The translations under genes were made by a program, and so were the position numbers. Below the pieces are notes generated by a model. It was not told the origin of the DNA. It saw nothing but the letters and a program-made list of their open reading frames with translations, and did no database searches. Positions 42,271 through 50,581 of a stretch of DNA of 64,000 nt are shown here, piece after piece. Each line of letters starts with the position of its first letter. Position 1 is the first letter of the stretch. Origin of the DNA: Flavobacterium limnophilum (lineage in GTDB: Bacteria; Bacteroidota; Bacteroidia; Flavobacteriales; Flavobacteriaceae); contig NZ_CP114289.2 in the NCBI RefSeq assembly GCF_027111315.2, positions 2,976,001 through 3,040,000 of the forward strand, given 5' to 3'.

Positions 42271-44475
42271 ATGAATAAAAAAAATACTGTTATTAATTTG
42301 AAACTTAAACCCAATCTATTCAAAAAACTCGCCCTTATACTTTTATTACTATTGGGCACATCATCCCAAATATATGCACAGCGCACAGTGGAAAAGCTCA
42401 ATTGCGGATTAGTCGCGATGCGTTTAAATGCCAATCAAGTCTATGTTGGATGGAGAATGTTGGGAACAGAGCCCACAGATGTGAGCTATAATTTGTATTG
42501 TGACGGCGTAAAAGTAACAGGAAGCCCTTTTACGACAAGCACCAATTTCACTCACAACATTACAACCAACGGAGCTTATACCGTTCGTGCCATCATTAAC
42601 GGCACCGAAGAACCTGCTTCCGAAACCGCTACGGTTTGGGCAAACCAATATTTAGACATTCCAATGCAAATTCCACCCAGCGGAACCAATCGAGACGGAG
42701 AAGTTTATACCTATAACGTAAATGATTGCAGTGTGGGCGATGTAGATGGCGATGGACAATATGAACTGTTTGTAAAATGGGATCCATCCAACTCAAAAGA
42801 CAATTCTCAACCAGGTTTTACCGGCAATGTTTACATTGATTGTTATCGTTTGGACGGAACACGTCTATGGAGAATCGACATGGGGAAAAACATCCGTGCC
42901 GGTGCCCATTATACCCAATTTATGGTATATGACTTGGACTCTGATGGCAAAGCCGAAATGGCTTGTAGAACAGCCGACGGAACGATAGATGGAACCGGGA
43001 TGGTTATTGGTGATAAAGATGCCGATTACAGAAACACCTCTGGTAGCAAAACTTCAACAAGTACTTATGGCGCTGTTATATCTGGTCCTGAATTTTTTAC
43101 TATTTTTAACGGACTAACAGGAAAAGCAATGGCTACCACCAATTATTTGCCTGCACGCGGAACTGCATCCTCTTGGGGTGATAGTTATGGAGGCCGTTCG
43201 GAACGTTTTGTTGCCGCAGTAGCTTATCTCGACGGTGAAAAACCAAGTTTAGTGATGGGTCGTGGTTATTACACAAGATTAGTGCGTGTAGCTTGGGATT
43301 GGAGAAACAACACCCTTTCCCAACGATGGATTTTCGACAGCAATACTTCTGGAAATTCCGCTTATGCCGGTATGGGAAACCACCAAATGACCGTGGGCGA
43401 TGTTGACGGAGATGGCAAAGACGAAATATTCAATGGCTCCAGTGGCATTAATGACGACGGCACCAAATTATATGCCAACACCCTAGGACATGGAGACGCC
43501 TTGCACATGAGCGACATGGATCCTGACCGCCCGGGACAAGAAATATGGCAATGCCTGGAAGAACCAACCAAATACAAAACCAACGGTTTGGTGTTTTTGG
43601 ATGCCAAAACAGGCAGCACTTTATGGGGAATAAATGGAACAGGAGGCGATATTGGACGCTGTAACGCTGCAGATATTGATCCACGCTACAAAGGCTACGA
43701 ATGTTTTGGAAGCGCAGGCGGCGTAAACTATTTAATGGACTGTAAAGGGAACCTTGTCAGCAATAAAAAACCAAGCCAAAATTTCTCAATATGGTGGGAT
43801 GGAGATTTGAACCGCGAACTATTGGATGGAAAAAAAACAGGAGTAGATCCTAATTTTTATTATGTCCCGGTAATAGATAAGTGGAATTACGTGAATGGAA
43901 ACACAACTAATATGTTAACCGCTACAGGTTACCTTGCAAACAATACAACCAAAGCAACTCCTTCTTTGAGTGCCGACCTCTTCGGAGATTGGAGAGAAGA
44001 ACTAATCGTTCGCAAAGACGATAACTCATCCATTAGAATTTATACTACCAACATTCCTACGACGCATAAATTATACTCTTTGATGCACGACACACAATAC
44101 AGAGTAGCAATTGCCTGGCAAAACTCGGGTTACAACCAGCCGCCGCATCCAAGTTTCTACTTGGGAGTCGATATGGCAGCACAAGCAAAACCAAATGTAG
44201 TTATTGCAGGTGTCAATTTGTCTAACGAAGATTTTTCGAATGCAAAAAAATCAGCAAACGCAATTCTTTACCCAAATCCTGCCAGTCAAACTTTTACAAT
44301 TCTCGCAGAGGGCAAATTCACTTACACTATTCACAATCTAATAGGACAAGAACTAGGTACTGGAAAAGGGGAAAACCAAATAGAGGTAGGCCAAATTTCT
44401 GCTGCTTCTGGAGTATTTATTATCACCGTGAAATCCGAAAAAGGAACCACATCCATCAAACTGATTAAAGAATAA
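42271..44475 (+). CDS. Rhamnogalacturonan lyase (PL11) with T9SS sorting domain
   Basis: A 734-residue secreted polysaccharide lyase. It has a signal peptide (to QIYAQ), then an N-terminal Fn3-like domain (about 40-125). The PL11 eight-bladed propeller follows, with repeated Asp-rich calcium loops (VGDVDGDGQYELFVKWDPS, VYDLDSDGKAEMACRTADG, VGDVDGDGKDEIFNGSSG). Residues about 655-734 are a type A T9SS C-terminal domain (ILYPNPASQTFTI and the end IKLIKE). It should cleave the rhamnogalacturonan I backbone of pectin, on the surface or after release. It stands alone, with no SusC/SusD pair or other pectin genes here. Confidence 0.92.
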   Translation: MNKKNTVINLKLKPNLFKKLALILLLLLGTSSQIYAQRTVEKLNCGLVAMRLNANQVYVGWRMLGTEPTDVSYNLYCDGVKVTGSPFTTSTNFTHNITTNGAYTVRAIINGTEEPASETATVWANQYLDIPMQIPPSGTNRDGEVYTYNVNDCSVGDVDGDGQYELFVKWDPSNSKDNSQPGFTGNVYIDCYRLDGTRLWRIDMGKNIRAGAHYTQFMVYDLDSDGKAEMACRTADGTIDGTGMVIGDKDADYRNTSGSKTSTSTYGAVISGPEFFTIFNGLTGKAMATTNYLPARGTASSWGDSYGGRSERFVAAVAYLDGEKPSLVMGRGYYTRLVRVAWDWRNNTLSQRWIFDSNTSGNSAYAGMGNHQMTVGDVDGDGKDEIFNGSSGINDDGTKLYANTLGHGDALHMSDMDPDRPGQEIWQCLEEPTKYKTNGLVFLDAKTGSTLWGINGTGGDIGRCNAADIDPRYKGYECFGSAGGVNYLMDCKGNLVSNKKPSQNFSIWWDGDLNRELLDGKKTGVDPNFYYVPVIDKWNYVNGNTTNMLTATGYLANNTTKATPSLSADLFGDWREELIVRKDDNSSIRIYTTNIPTTHKLYSLMHDTQYRVAIAWQNSGYNQPPHPSFYLGVDMAAQAKPNVVIAGVNLSNEDFSNAKKSANAILYPNPASQTFTILAEGKFTYTIHNLIGQELGTGKGENQIEVGQISAASGVFIITVKSEKGTTSIKLIKE

Positions 44476-44501
44476 ATCAACTTTAAATTCGAAACGTCAA
44501 A

Positions 44502-44531
44502 AGCCTCAAGATTTTTCTTGGGGCTTTTTTT
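44502..44531 (+). terminator. Rho-independent terminator of the PL11 gene
   Basis: AGCCTCAAGA-TTTT-TCTTGGGGCT followed by T7. It shares its 20-base core with the terminator at 42121-42149. Confidence 0.85.
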
Positions 44532-44691
44532 GTAAGTGTGTTCAACAAAAAAACCACAACAAACAACAATTTTCCAAAAAATCCATTCCCGAATTAGAAA
44601 TCCCGAATTATTTATAAGACCTTTGCAAACTTTTTGGCGAAAGCCGATAAAAACCTAAACCATTAAAAACAAAACAATTATCATCCCCTCG

Positions 44692-46563
44692 ATGAAGAAA
44701 AAAATAGAAATACTGGCTCCTGCCAAAGACTTGATTCACGGAATGGCCGCCATCAACAGCGGTGCCGATGCGGTTTATATTGGAGCTCCTTTATACGGCG
44801 CTCGTTCCAATGCCACCAATTCGATTGAGGATGTTGCAAAATTGGTGGAATACGCCCATTTATTCAACGCCCAGGTTTTTGTGGTTGTCAACACCATTTT
44901 GTACGACAACGAATTGGAAGACTGCCGTCAAATGATTTGGAAATTATACGACATAGGCGTAGATGCCTTGATTGTACAAGACATGTCGATTATGGAAATG
45001 GACATTCCTCCTATCGTTTTGCACGCCAGTACGCAAGCCAACAATCGCGATGCCGACAAAATCAAATTCCTGAAAGATGCCGGAATGAAACGTGTGGTTT
45101 TGGCTCGTGAATTGAACCTTCATCAAATCAAGGAAATCAGCGAAGCGAGTGATGTAGAACTGGAATTTTTCGTGACGGGAGCGCTTTGCGTTTCTTTCAG
45201 CGGAAATTGCTATATGAGTGTGGCCAATGGTGAACGCTCTGCCAATCGAGGTTCTTGTGCACAAAACTGTCGTTTGCCGTACAACCTCATCGACGGTCAC
45301 GGCGATACTTTAATCAAAAATAGTCACTTGCTTTCCATCAAGGATTTCGATGTTTCCGACCAACTTCCGAATCTGATTGAAGCTGGAATTTGCTCTTTCA
45401 AAATCGAAGGCCGTTTGAAAGACATTGTTTACGTAAAAAACAATGTTTCTTACTTACGTCAAAAACTGGATTCTTTTCTGGAAGGCGCAGGTAGCGACAA
45501 ATACGCCAAAGCTTCTTCCGGAAAATGCACCTATACTTTTGACTCCTCGCTTGATAGAAGTTTCAACCGTGGTTATACCGATTATTTTGTCAACGAAAGA
45601 CATCAATCCATTGGTTCTTGGGAAAGTCCAAAATCGAAAGGGCAATACATTGGAAAACTCATCAAAACCGTTGGAAACGCTTACGAAATCGAAAACGGCG
45701 AATTCCTGAACAATGGTGACGGACTTTGTTTCATCAACGAAAACAACGAAGCCGACGGAATTTATGTCAACAAAGTCGAAAATGGTTTGGCTTATCCAAA
45801 TGTGTTGAAAGAAATAAAACCAGGAACTTTCATTTACCGCAACAACGACGCTGCTTTCATCAAAATCGTGGAACGCGAAGACAGTGCAGTTCGAAAAATC
45901 AGCACCACTTTATTGCTAACCGAAAACGAAAATGGTTTTGAACTTATCGCCACTGACGAAGACGGAAATGTGAGCAGCGTGCAATTGGTTCATCCAAAAG
46001 AAAGAACCAAAAACAACGAATCTATAGAGGCCAATTTCAAAATCAATTTGGCAAAAACAGGTTTCACGCCTTACACAGCCGATGAAATAACCATTATGTT
46101 CTCCGAAAATTGGTTTCTTCCCATTTCTAAAATCAACGAAATGCGAAGAACGGTTTTCGAACAATTGTCCGAAATTCGTTTAGCAAACTACAAGGTCAAA
46201 GAACACCAATTGGTCAAAACATCACATCCATATCCGGAAACCAAACTGGATTTTATGTACAATGTTTCTAATAAATTGGCACGCAAATTCTACGAACGTC
46301 ACGGTGTTACCGAAATTGAAAAAGCCTTCGAATTGCAATGGGATCCTGGAAAATCACGCGTGATGACCACCAAATATTGCATCAAATACGAATTGGAAAA
46401 ATGTCCAAAATACCATCCTAATATGGATGGCAAACTCAAAGAACCATTAATTTTAAAGCAAGGCGAATTAGAATACAAACTCAAATTCAATTGTAAACCC
46501 TGCGAAATGGAAATCTGGGAAAAAGATGCCGAATTCGAAATCGAGGAAGATCACTTCCATTAA
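44692..46563 (+). CDS. U32-family peptidase, RlhA/TrhP-like RNA hydroxylation factor
   Basis: A 623-residue U32 protein. The N-terminal barrel domain reads IEILAPAKDLIHGMAAINSGADAVYIG (in the family's APAG form, here APAKD). The U32 signature follows: ELEFFVTGALCVSFSGNCYMS, then SANRGSCAQNCRLPY, with cysteines likely to bind an Fe-S cluster. A C-terminal domain of about 230 residues ends with TKYCIKYELEKCP and FNCKPCEMEIW, four more cysteines. Length and layout fit E. coli RlhA (23S rRNA hydroxylation) better than the shorter TrhP (tRNA). Protease activity is doubtful for this group. A terminator follows. Confidence 0.88.
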   Translation: MKKKIEILAPAKDLIHGMAAINSGADAVYIGAPLYGARSNATNSIEDVAKLVEYAHLFNAQVFVVVNTILYDNELEDCRQMIWKLYDIGVDALIVQDMSIMEMDIPPIVLHASTQANNRDADKIKFLKDAGMKRVVLARELNLHQIKEISEASDVELEFFVTGALCVSFSGNCYMSVANGERSANRGSCAQNCRLPYNLIDGHGDTLIKNSHLLSIKDFDVSDQLPNLIEAGICSFKIEGRLKDIVYVKNNVSYLRQKLDSFLEGAGSDKYAKASSGKCTYTFDSSLDRSFNRGYTDYFVNERHQSIGSWESPKSKGQYIGKLIKTVGNAYEIENGEFLNNGDGLCFINENNEADGIYVNKVENGLAYPNVLKEIKPGTFIYRNNDAAFIKIVEREDSAVRKISTTLLLTENENGFELIATDEDGNVSSVQLVHPKERTKNNESIEANFKINLAKTGFTPYTADEITIMFSENWFLPISKINEMRRTVFEQLSEIRLANYKVKEHQLVKTSHPYPETKLDFMYNVSNKLARKFYERHGVTEIEKAFELQWDPGKSRVMTTKYCIKYELEKCPKYHPNMDGKLKEPLILKQGELEYKLKFNCKPCEMEIWEKDAEFEIEEDHFH

Positions 46564-46568
46564 AATAT

Positions 46569-46603
46569 AAAACCGATGTAACTTAAACGACATCGGTTTT
46601 TTT
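46569..46603 (+). terminator. Hairpin terminator after the U32 gene
   Basis: AAAACCGATGT pairs perfectly with ACATCGGTTTT around a 10-base loop, followed by a T run. Confidence 0.85.
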
Positions 46604-46614
46604 ATTAAATTTGG

Positions 46615-46702
46615 GCGTGAGCACAAGGGTCGGGCTTTCCGTTGCAATCTTCTGTTTTTTAAAGAAAAAAAACAAAAGGATTTCCTCTGCAATCCCTCAC
46701 GC
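46615..46702. repeat. Palindromic dispersed intergenic repeat (GCGTGAG...CTCACGC)
   Basis: An 88-bp element with perfect 7-bp terminal inverted repeats GCGTGAG/CTCACGC. Nested inside are arms around a poly-T/poly-A centre (CTTCTGTTTTTT, then AAAAAAAACAAAAGG) and paired TTGCAATC/CTGCAATCC motifs. Similar elements are, to my memory, spread through Flavobacterium intergenic regions. It is related in style to 36371-36515. No coding capacity. Confidence 0.55.
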
Positions 46703-46778
46703 GAAAACGTTATCAGATTAAGCATTTGTCAATTTGAATTGAGATAAAGCTTGCAACAGAAAACCTTTAAAAAATAAA

Positions 46779-46994
46779 ATGATTATAGAAAAAAATAAAA
46801 TAAAAATTTGTGATGAATGCAAAAGTGAATTTAAAAAAGACACTTCAGAAATGGAAAGTCTTTGTCCAGAGTGTTCATCAATTTTATATGGTTATCAAAA
46901 TTGCGAACATCATTTCATAGAAAATAGATGTGAAAAATGTTATTGGAATGGAAACTCAAGTGAATATATCAAACAAATAAGAAACAATAAATAA
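46779..46994 (+). CDS. Small zinc-ribbon protein, unknown function
   Basis: A 71-residue protein with eight cysteines arranged as CxxC pairs: CDEC, CPEC, then a single C and CEKC (KICDECKSEF, LCPECSSIL, NCEHHFIENRCEKCYW). The pattern allows two zinc sites, one perhaps using the His pair. No family is recognised. It is flanked by a dispersed repeat and purT. Base composition is more AT-rich than its neighbours, which suggests foreign or fast-evolving origin. No clear promoter. The regular Cys spacing makes it likely to be a real gene. Confidence 0.65.
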   Translation: MIIEKNKIKICDECKSEFKKDTSEMESLCPECSSILYGYQNCEHHFIENRCEKCYWNGNSSEYIKQIRNNK

Positions 46995-47082
46995 AACTTA
47001 ACCACAACCTCGGTTTGGTAATATGACTTCTCGGAATTTAATAGCATTACCTTACGCAAACCCAATACAAAAAACATTTAGA

Positions 47083-48243
47083 ATGAAAATACTCCTCCTC
47101 GGCTCCGGCGAATTAGGCAAAGAATTTGCAATCGCTGCACAGCGCATCGGGCAAACTGTAATTGCAGTAGATAGTTATGAAAACGCACCTGCTATGCAAG
47201 TGGCACACGATTTTGAAGTCATCAATATGCTCGATGGCGAAGCGTTGGACCGCATCGTTGCCAAACACCAACCCGACTTTATCGTTCCCGAAATAGAAGC
47301 CATCCGCACCGAACGTTTTTATGATTACGAAAAACAAGGCATTACCGTAGTTCCTTCGGCAAAAGCGGCGAATTTCACAATGAATCGTAAAGCCATTCGG
47401 GATTTGGCTGCTAAAGAACTTGGACTAAAAACGGCCAATTACCGTTACGCCACCACTGCAGAAGAATTGCAAAAAGCAGTTCAAGAAATTGGAATTCCTT
47501 GTGTGATAAAACCTTTAATGTCTTCCTCTGGAAAAGGACAATCAACAATCAAAACGGAAGCTGACATCGAAAAAGCTTGGAATTATGCCGTGGAAGGTTC
47601 GCGTGGCGACGTGGTAGAAGTAATCGTGGAAGCTTTCGTGAAATTCAATTCCGAGATTACTTTATTGACCGTGACCCAAAACAATAATCCGACGTTGTTC
47701 TGCGCGCCAATTGGTCACAGACAAGAGCGCGGCGACTATCAGGAAAGTTGGCAACCCGCCCTAATTTCGGACGCAGATTTATACGAAGCGCAAGATATGG
47801 CCGAAAAAGTAACCGAAGCCTTGGGTGGCGCAGGACTTTTTGGAGTCGAATTTTTCTTGACGGATGATGGCGTGTATTTTTCGGAATTGTCTCCAAGACC
47901 ACACGATACCGGAATGGTAACTTTGGCAGGAACGCAAAATTTCAACGAATTCGAATTGCATTTGCGCGCTATTTTAAGCCTGCCCATTTTCGAAATTACA
48001 TTAGAAAAAACGGGAGCCAGTGCCGTGATTTCCGCTTCGGAAAGCAGCAACAATCCCACTTATTCTGGTCTCGAAAAAATTGCTGCTTTACCCAAAACCG
48101 ATTTCAGAATCTTCGGAAAACAAACTTCTCGTCCGTATCGCCGAATGGGAGTCGCATTGGTAAACGACAGTCTAGAAACTCCAGTAGAAGAAGTGGTTGA
48201 AAAAGCTAAAAAAGCAGCAGCATTGGTACAAGTAAATTATTAA
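47083..48243 (+). CDS. purT: Formate-dependent phosphoribosylglycinamide formyltransferase
   Basis: A 386-residue ATP-grasp enzyme that makes formyl-GAR from GAR, formate and ATP in purine synthesis. Seen: [20 protein letters not shown], then [20 protein letters not shown] (in the family's AVDRY form), [41 protein letters not shown] and [28 protein letters not shown] (two parts). The ATG at 47083 gives the usual length and puts the nucleotide-binding strand at the N-terminus. An in-frame ATG at 47023 would add 20 residues without family similarity. It is followed by a 21-bp perfect inverted repeat. Confidence 0.95.
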   Translation: MKILLLGSGELGKEFAIAAQRIGQTVIAVDSYENAPAMQVAHDFEVINMLDGEALDRIVAKHQPDFIVPEIEAIRTERFYDYEKQGITVVPSAKAANFTMNRKAIRDLAAKELGLKTANYRYATTAEELQKAVQEIGIPCVIKPLMSSSGKGQSTIKTEADIEKAWNYAVEGSRGDVVEVIVEAFVKFNSEITLLTVTQNNNPTLFCAPIGHRQERGDYQESWQPALISDADLYEAQDMAEKVTEALGGAGLFGVEFFLTDDGVYFSELSPRPHDTGMVTLAGTQNFNEFELHLRAILSLPIFEITLEKTGASAVISASESSNNPTYSGLEKIAALPKTDFRIFGKQTSRPYRRMGVALVNDSLETPVEEVVEKAKKAAALVQVNY

Positions 48244-48251
48244 AAAAACTC

Positions 48252-48314
48252 ACCACAAATTACACAAATTTTTAGTACAGATAAGAGTTTGTGAAAATTT
48301 GTGTAATTTGTGGT
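48252..48314. repeat. Perfect 21-bp inverted repeat between purT and crp-like gene
   Basis: ACCACAAATTACACAAATTTT (21 bases at 48252-48272) is matched exactly by its reverse complement at 48294-48314, with a 21-base loop. It lies 12 bases before the Crp/Fnr start codon. It lacks a T run, so it is not a standard terminator. Candidate roles are a dispersed palindrome or an operator/attenuator of the regulator gene. The region at 9085-9125 looks like a decayed relative. Confidence 0.75.
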
Positions 48315-48326
48315 TAAATAAAAACT

Positions 48327-48902
48327 ATGCCGCTAATAATTGACAATCTCTCCAAACACATTAGCCTGACTCCACAAGAGCAGGAACTTTTTTTGTCCAA
48401 GACGGAAATCCTTCAGTACAAGGCGAAAACGGTTTTGCTTAACGCTGGCGAAATTTGCAAGAATTCCTATTTCGTGAATTCGGGTGTGTTGCGAAGTTTC
48501 AACATCAACGACAATATCGTGGAACACGTTTTGAGTTTTGCCTGTAGTGGTTGGTGGATTAGCGATATGTACAGCCTGCTTTCGCAGAAACCGGGCAATC
48601 TTTTCATCCAAGTTATTGAAGATGCCGAAATAGTGGTTTTGTCCAAAGAAAACCAGGAAATACTGTTTCGAGAAATTCCCAAACTCGAACGTTTTTTCAG
48701 GATTTTAACCGAAAATTCATTGGTGGCACATCAGGAACGATTGATGGATAATTTGAGTTTAACCGCCGAGGAACGTTTCGAAAAATTTTGCAACAAACAC
48801 AACGACCTGATCCAGAAAGTACCCCAAAAACAAATTGCCTCCTATCTGGGCGTGACTCCAGAATTTTTCAGCAAAATGAAAAGCAAAATGTTGCGAAAGT
48901 AG
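48327..48902 (+). CDS. Crp/Fnr-family transcriptional regulator
   Basis: A 191-residue regulator. The N-terminal cyclic-nucleotide-binding-like jelly roll covers about 10-115 (KTVLLNAGEICKNSYFVNSGVLRSF as two stretches). It lacks the phosphate-binding cassette of true cAMP receptors and has no Fnr-type cysteine cluster. The C-terminal winged helix (about 140-190) has LTAEERFEKFCN, then VPQKQIASYLGVTPEFFSKMKSKM, the recognition helix. It probably senses another signal and may control the pirin, GNAT, YjdI and YceI genes downstream, where a shared palindrome stands at -41 (48967-48982 and 50851-50866). An inverted repeat precedes its start. Confidence 0.9.
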   Translation: MPLIIDNLSKHISLTPQEQELFLSKTEILQYKAKTVLLNAGEICKNSYFVNSGVLRSFNINDNIVEHVLSFACSGWWISDMYSLLSQKPGNLFIQVIEDAEIVVLSKENQEILFREIPKLERFFRILTENSLVAHQERLMDNLSLTAEERFEKFCNKHNDLIQKVPQKQIASYLGVTPEFFSKMKSKMLRK

Positions 48903-48966
48903 TTTTCAGTCGCAGTTTTCAGCCAAAGCAAGTGCAAACTGCGACTGAACACTGGTTACTAATTTT

Positions 48967-48982
48967 CTTAATCTACATTAAG
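48967..48982 (+). promoter_or_regulatory. Candidate activator site upstream of the pirin gene
   Basis: CTTAATCTACATTAAG, a 6-4-6 palindrome, starts exactly 38 bases before the -7 box at 49005. Its centre would be near -41.5. The same motif at the same distance stands before yceI. There is no TTG at the expected -33 position, as in activator-dependent promoters. Confidence 0.6.
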
Positions 48983-49004
48983 TGACTTTTGTTGACTTCG
49001 AACT

Positions 49005-49012
49005 TATCTTTG
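49005..49012 (+). promoter_or_regulatory. -7 box TATCTTTG of the pirin gene
   Basis: Exact TAnnTTTG match, 30 bases before the ATG at 49043. Confidence 0.65.
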
Positions 49013-49042
49013 TATAACTAAAAACAACAAAATTTATACATT

Positions 49043-49759
49043 ATGAAAACTACAGTTTTACACAAAGCAGATACAAGAGGACACGCAGATCACGGATGGC
49101 TAAACGCTTACCATAGTTTTAGCTTTGCCAGTTGGTACAACCCGGATAGAATTCAATTCGGAATGTTGCGCGTTTTAAACGACGACACCGTGGCTGCTGG
49201 GATGGGTTTTGGCACGCATCCGCATGATAATATGGAAATTATTACCATTCCGTTGGAAGGCGATTTGGCCCACAAAGACAGTATGGGAAATGCCGAAACC
49301 ATAAAAACGGGCGACGTACAGGTGATGAGTGCGGGAACTGGAATTCAACACTCTGAATTCAATCCAAATGCAGATCAACGCACTAAATTATTTCAGATTT
49401 GGGTATTTCCAAAAGTAAGAAATGTAGAACCTCGTTACCAACAAATCACTTTGGACACTACGGAACAAAAAAATAATTTTGCCCAAATAGTGTCTCCAAA
49501 TCCTGATGATGCCGGAGTTTGGATTCATCAAGATGCCTGGTTTCATTTGGCCGATTTTGATGCTGGATATACCAAAACATACGAATTGAAAAAAGAAGGA
49601 AACGGACTTTATGTTTTTGTAATTTCGGGAACCATCACCGTTGATGGTCAAGAATTGGAAACCCGTGATGGATTGGGAATAACCGATTTCAAAACATTGG
49701 ACTTCAAAGCAACAACCGATGCCAAATTTTTGTTGATGGAAATCCCGATGAAACAATAA
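49043..49759 (+). CDS. Pirin-family bicupin protein
   Basis: A 238-residue pirin/YhaK-like protein with two cupin domains. The N-terminal signature is present: HADHGWLNAYHSFSFASWY, then FGTHPHDNMEIITIPLEGDL, with the metal-binding histidines (H in FGTHPHDN and the later GIQHSEFN with its Glu). Members bind Fe or Zn and some act as quercetin dioxygenases or redox sensors. It is the first gene after the Crp/Fnr regulator and carries the candidate operator. It is followed by the cloverleaf element and then the yjdJ/yjdI pair. Confidence 0.93.
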   Translation: MKTTVLHKADTRGHADHGWLNAYHSFSFASWYNPDRIQFGMLRVLNDDTVAAGMGFGTHPHDNMEIITIPLEGDLAHKDSMGNAETIKTGDVQVMSAGTGIQHSEFNPNADQRTKLFQIWVFPKVRNVEPRYQQITLDTTEQKNNFAQIVSPNPDDAGVWIHQDAWFHLADFDAGYTKTYELKKEGNGLYVFVISGTITVDGQELETRDGLGITDFKTLDFKATTDAKFLLMEIPMKQ

Positions 49760-49788
49760 ATAGTTTTCTTTAAGTTAAGATATTTGAA

Positions 49789-49927
49789 TCGTCTCTTCGA
49801 GTGATTTCAAATAGTAATGCGACAGCTTTACTATTTGAAATTGTATCGAGAAGCCTGTAATGTTGAGTTCTCGATACATTTTATTAAAAAAGCTATCGCA
49901 TTTTTAATAAAACACTCGAACAGACGA
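49789..49927. repeat. 139-nt perfect four-way cloverleaf with complementary loops
   Basis: Outer stem 49789-49803 pairs with 49913-49927 (14 of 15 pairs). Hairpin 1 is 49804-49841: a 14-bp perfect stem with 10-base loop TGCGACAGCT. Hairpin 2 is 49842-49878: 11 bp perfect with a 15-base loop. Hairpin 3 is 49879-49912: 12 bp perfect with 10-base loop AGCTATCGCA. No base is left unpaired at the junction. Loops 1 and 3 are complementary in 9 of 10 positions, allowing a kissing contact. It lies between the pirin stop and the GNAT start. Whether it acts as RNA, as DNA cruciform or as a mobile palindrome is unknown. Confidence 0.8.
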
Positions 49928-49961
49928 AACCTTAACATAACGATAAAAAAATTAAAAAATC

Positions 49962-50249
49962 ATGAACGAAGAAATAATAGGATTAGAATTAAACGGTTCG
50001 AAAGGTTACTTTTATGTTTCGGTTGATGGAAAACAAGAAGGCAAAATGACTTTTGTTTTCGCTGGCAACGACAAGATTATCATTGACCACACCGAAGTGA
50101 ATCCAGGCAATAACGGAAAAGGTTATGGCAAAAAAATGGTCGCCAAAGCGGTAGAATATGCCCGAGAAAAGAACATCAAAATCATTCCGCTTTGTCCTTT
50201 TGCGAAAAAGGTGTTTGACAAAACTCCTGAGTTCAGCGATGTTTTATAA
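49962..50249 (+). CDS. YjdJ-type small GNAT acetyltransferase
   Basis: A 95-residue protein of the GCN5-like COG2388 group. The short acetyl-CoA-binding core reads MTFVFAGNDKIIIDHTEVNPGNNGKGYGKKMVAKAVEYAREKN, broken here as IDHTEVNPGNNGKGYGKKM. The last part, KIIPLCPFAKKVFDKTPEF, has the typical CPFAKxxF ending. It is next to a YjdI-type ferredoxin-like gene, the same pairing as yjdJ-yjdI in E. coli. Acceptor unknown. No -7 box is visible directly upstream, so it may be read through from pirin, across the cloverleaf. Confidence 0.9.
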   Translation: MNEEIIGLELNGSKGYFYVSVDGKQEGKMTFVFAGNDKIIIDHTEVNPGNNGKGYGKKMVAKAVEYAREKNIKIIPLCPFAKKVFDKTPEFSDVL

Positions 50250-50266
50250 ATTTAATTTCAAAAATT

Positions 50267-50491
50267 ATGGACTCCAATAATTTAAAAAAAGAATATACCA
50301 ACGGCGAAGTGACCGTGGTATGGCAATCCGCTAAATGCATTCATTCTGCCAATTGTGTTAGAAATAATCCCGACGTTTTTCAACCCAAAGAAAAACCTTG
50401 GATAAAAATTGATGGTTCTTCAACAGAAAAAATTATTGAGACTGTACAAAAATGTCCTTCGGGTGCTTTGACGTTTTACAAAAATGAATAA
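50267..50491 (+). CDS. YjdI-type (4Fe-4S) mono-cluster protein
   Basis: A 74-residue protein of the divergent 4Fe-4S mono-cluster family. Cysteines are in SAKCIHSANCVRNNPDVF and KCPSGALTF, together with the WIKIDG segment. It probably binds one iron-sulfur cluster and may serve as an electron carrier or sensor. It starts 17 bases after the YjdJ-like GNAT gene and is likely co-transcribed with it. Members are often found with stress or redox genes, in line with pirin and YceI here. Confidence 0.92.
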   Translation: MDSNNLKKEYTNGEVTVVWQSAKCIHSANCVRNNPDVFQPKEKPWIKIDGSSTEKIIETVQKCPSGALTFYKNE

Positions 50492-50581
50492 ATCAATTCC
50501 ATCCTGGGTCATTAGCAAAGAGCGATTCGTCTTTTTGGAAAATCAAAAACAATAATTGACAATCCTTCTTTGCTCTTAGAC

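Noticed and set aside
49817..50026. A 69-codon frame running across the cloverleaf into the GNAT gene
   Set aside because: Its sequence is made of the palindromic arms and it overlaps the YjdJ-like start in another frame.
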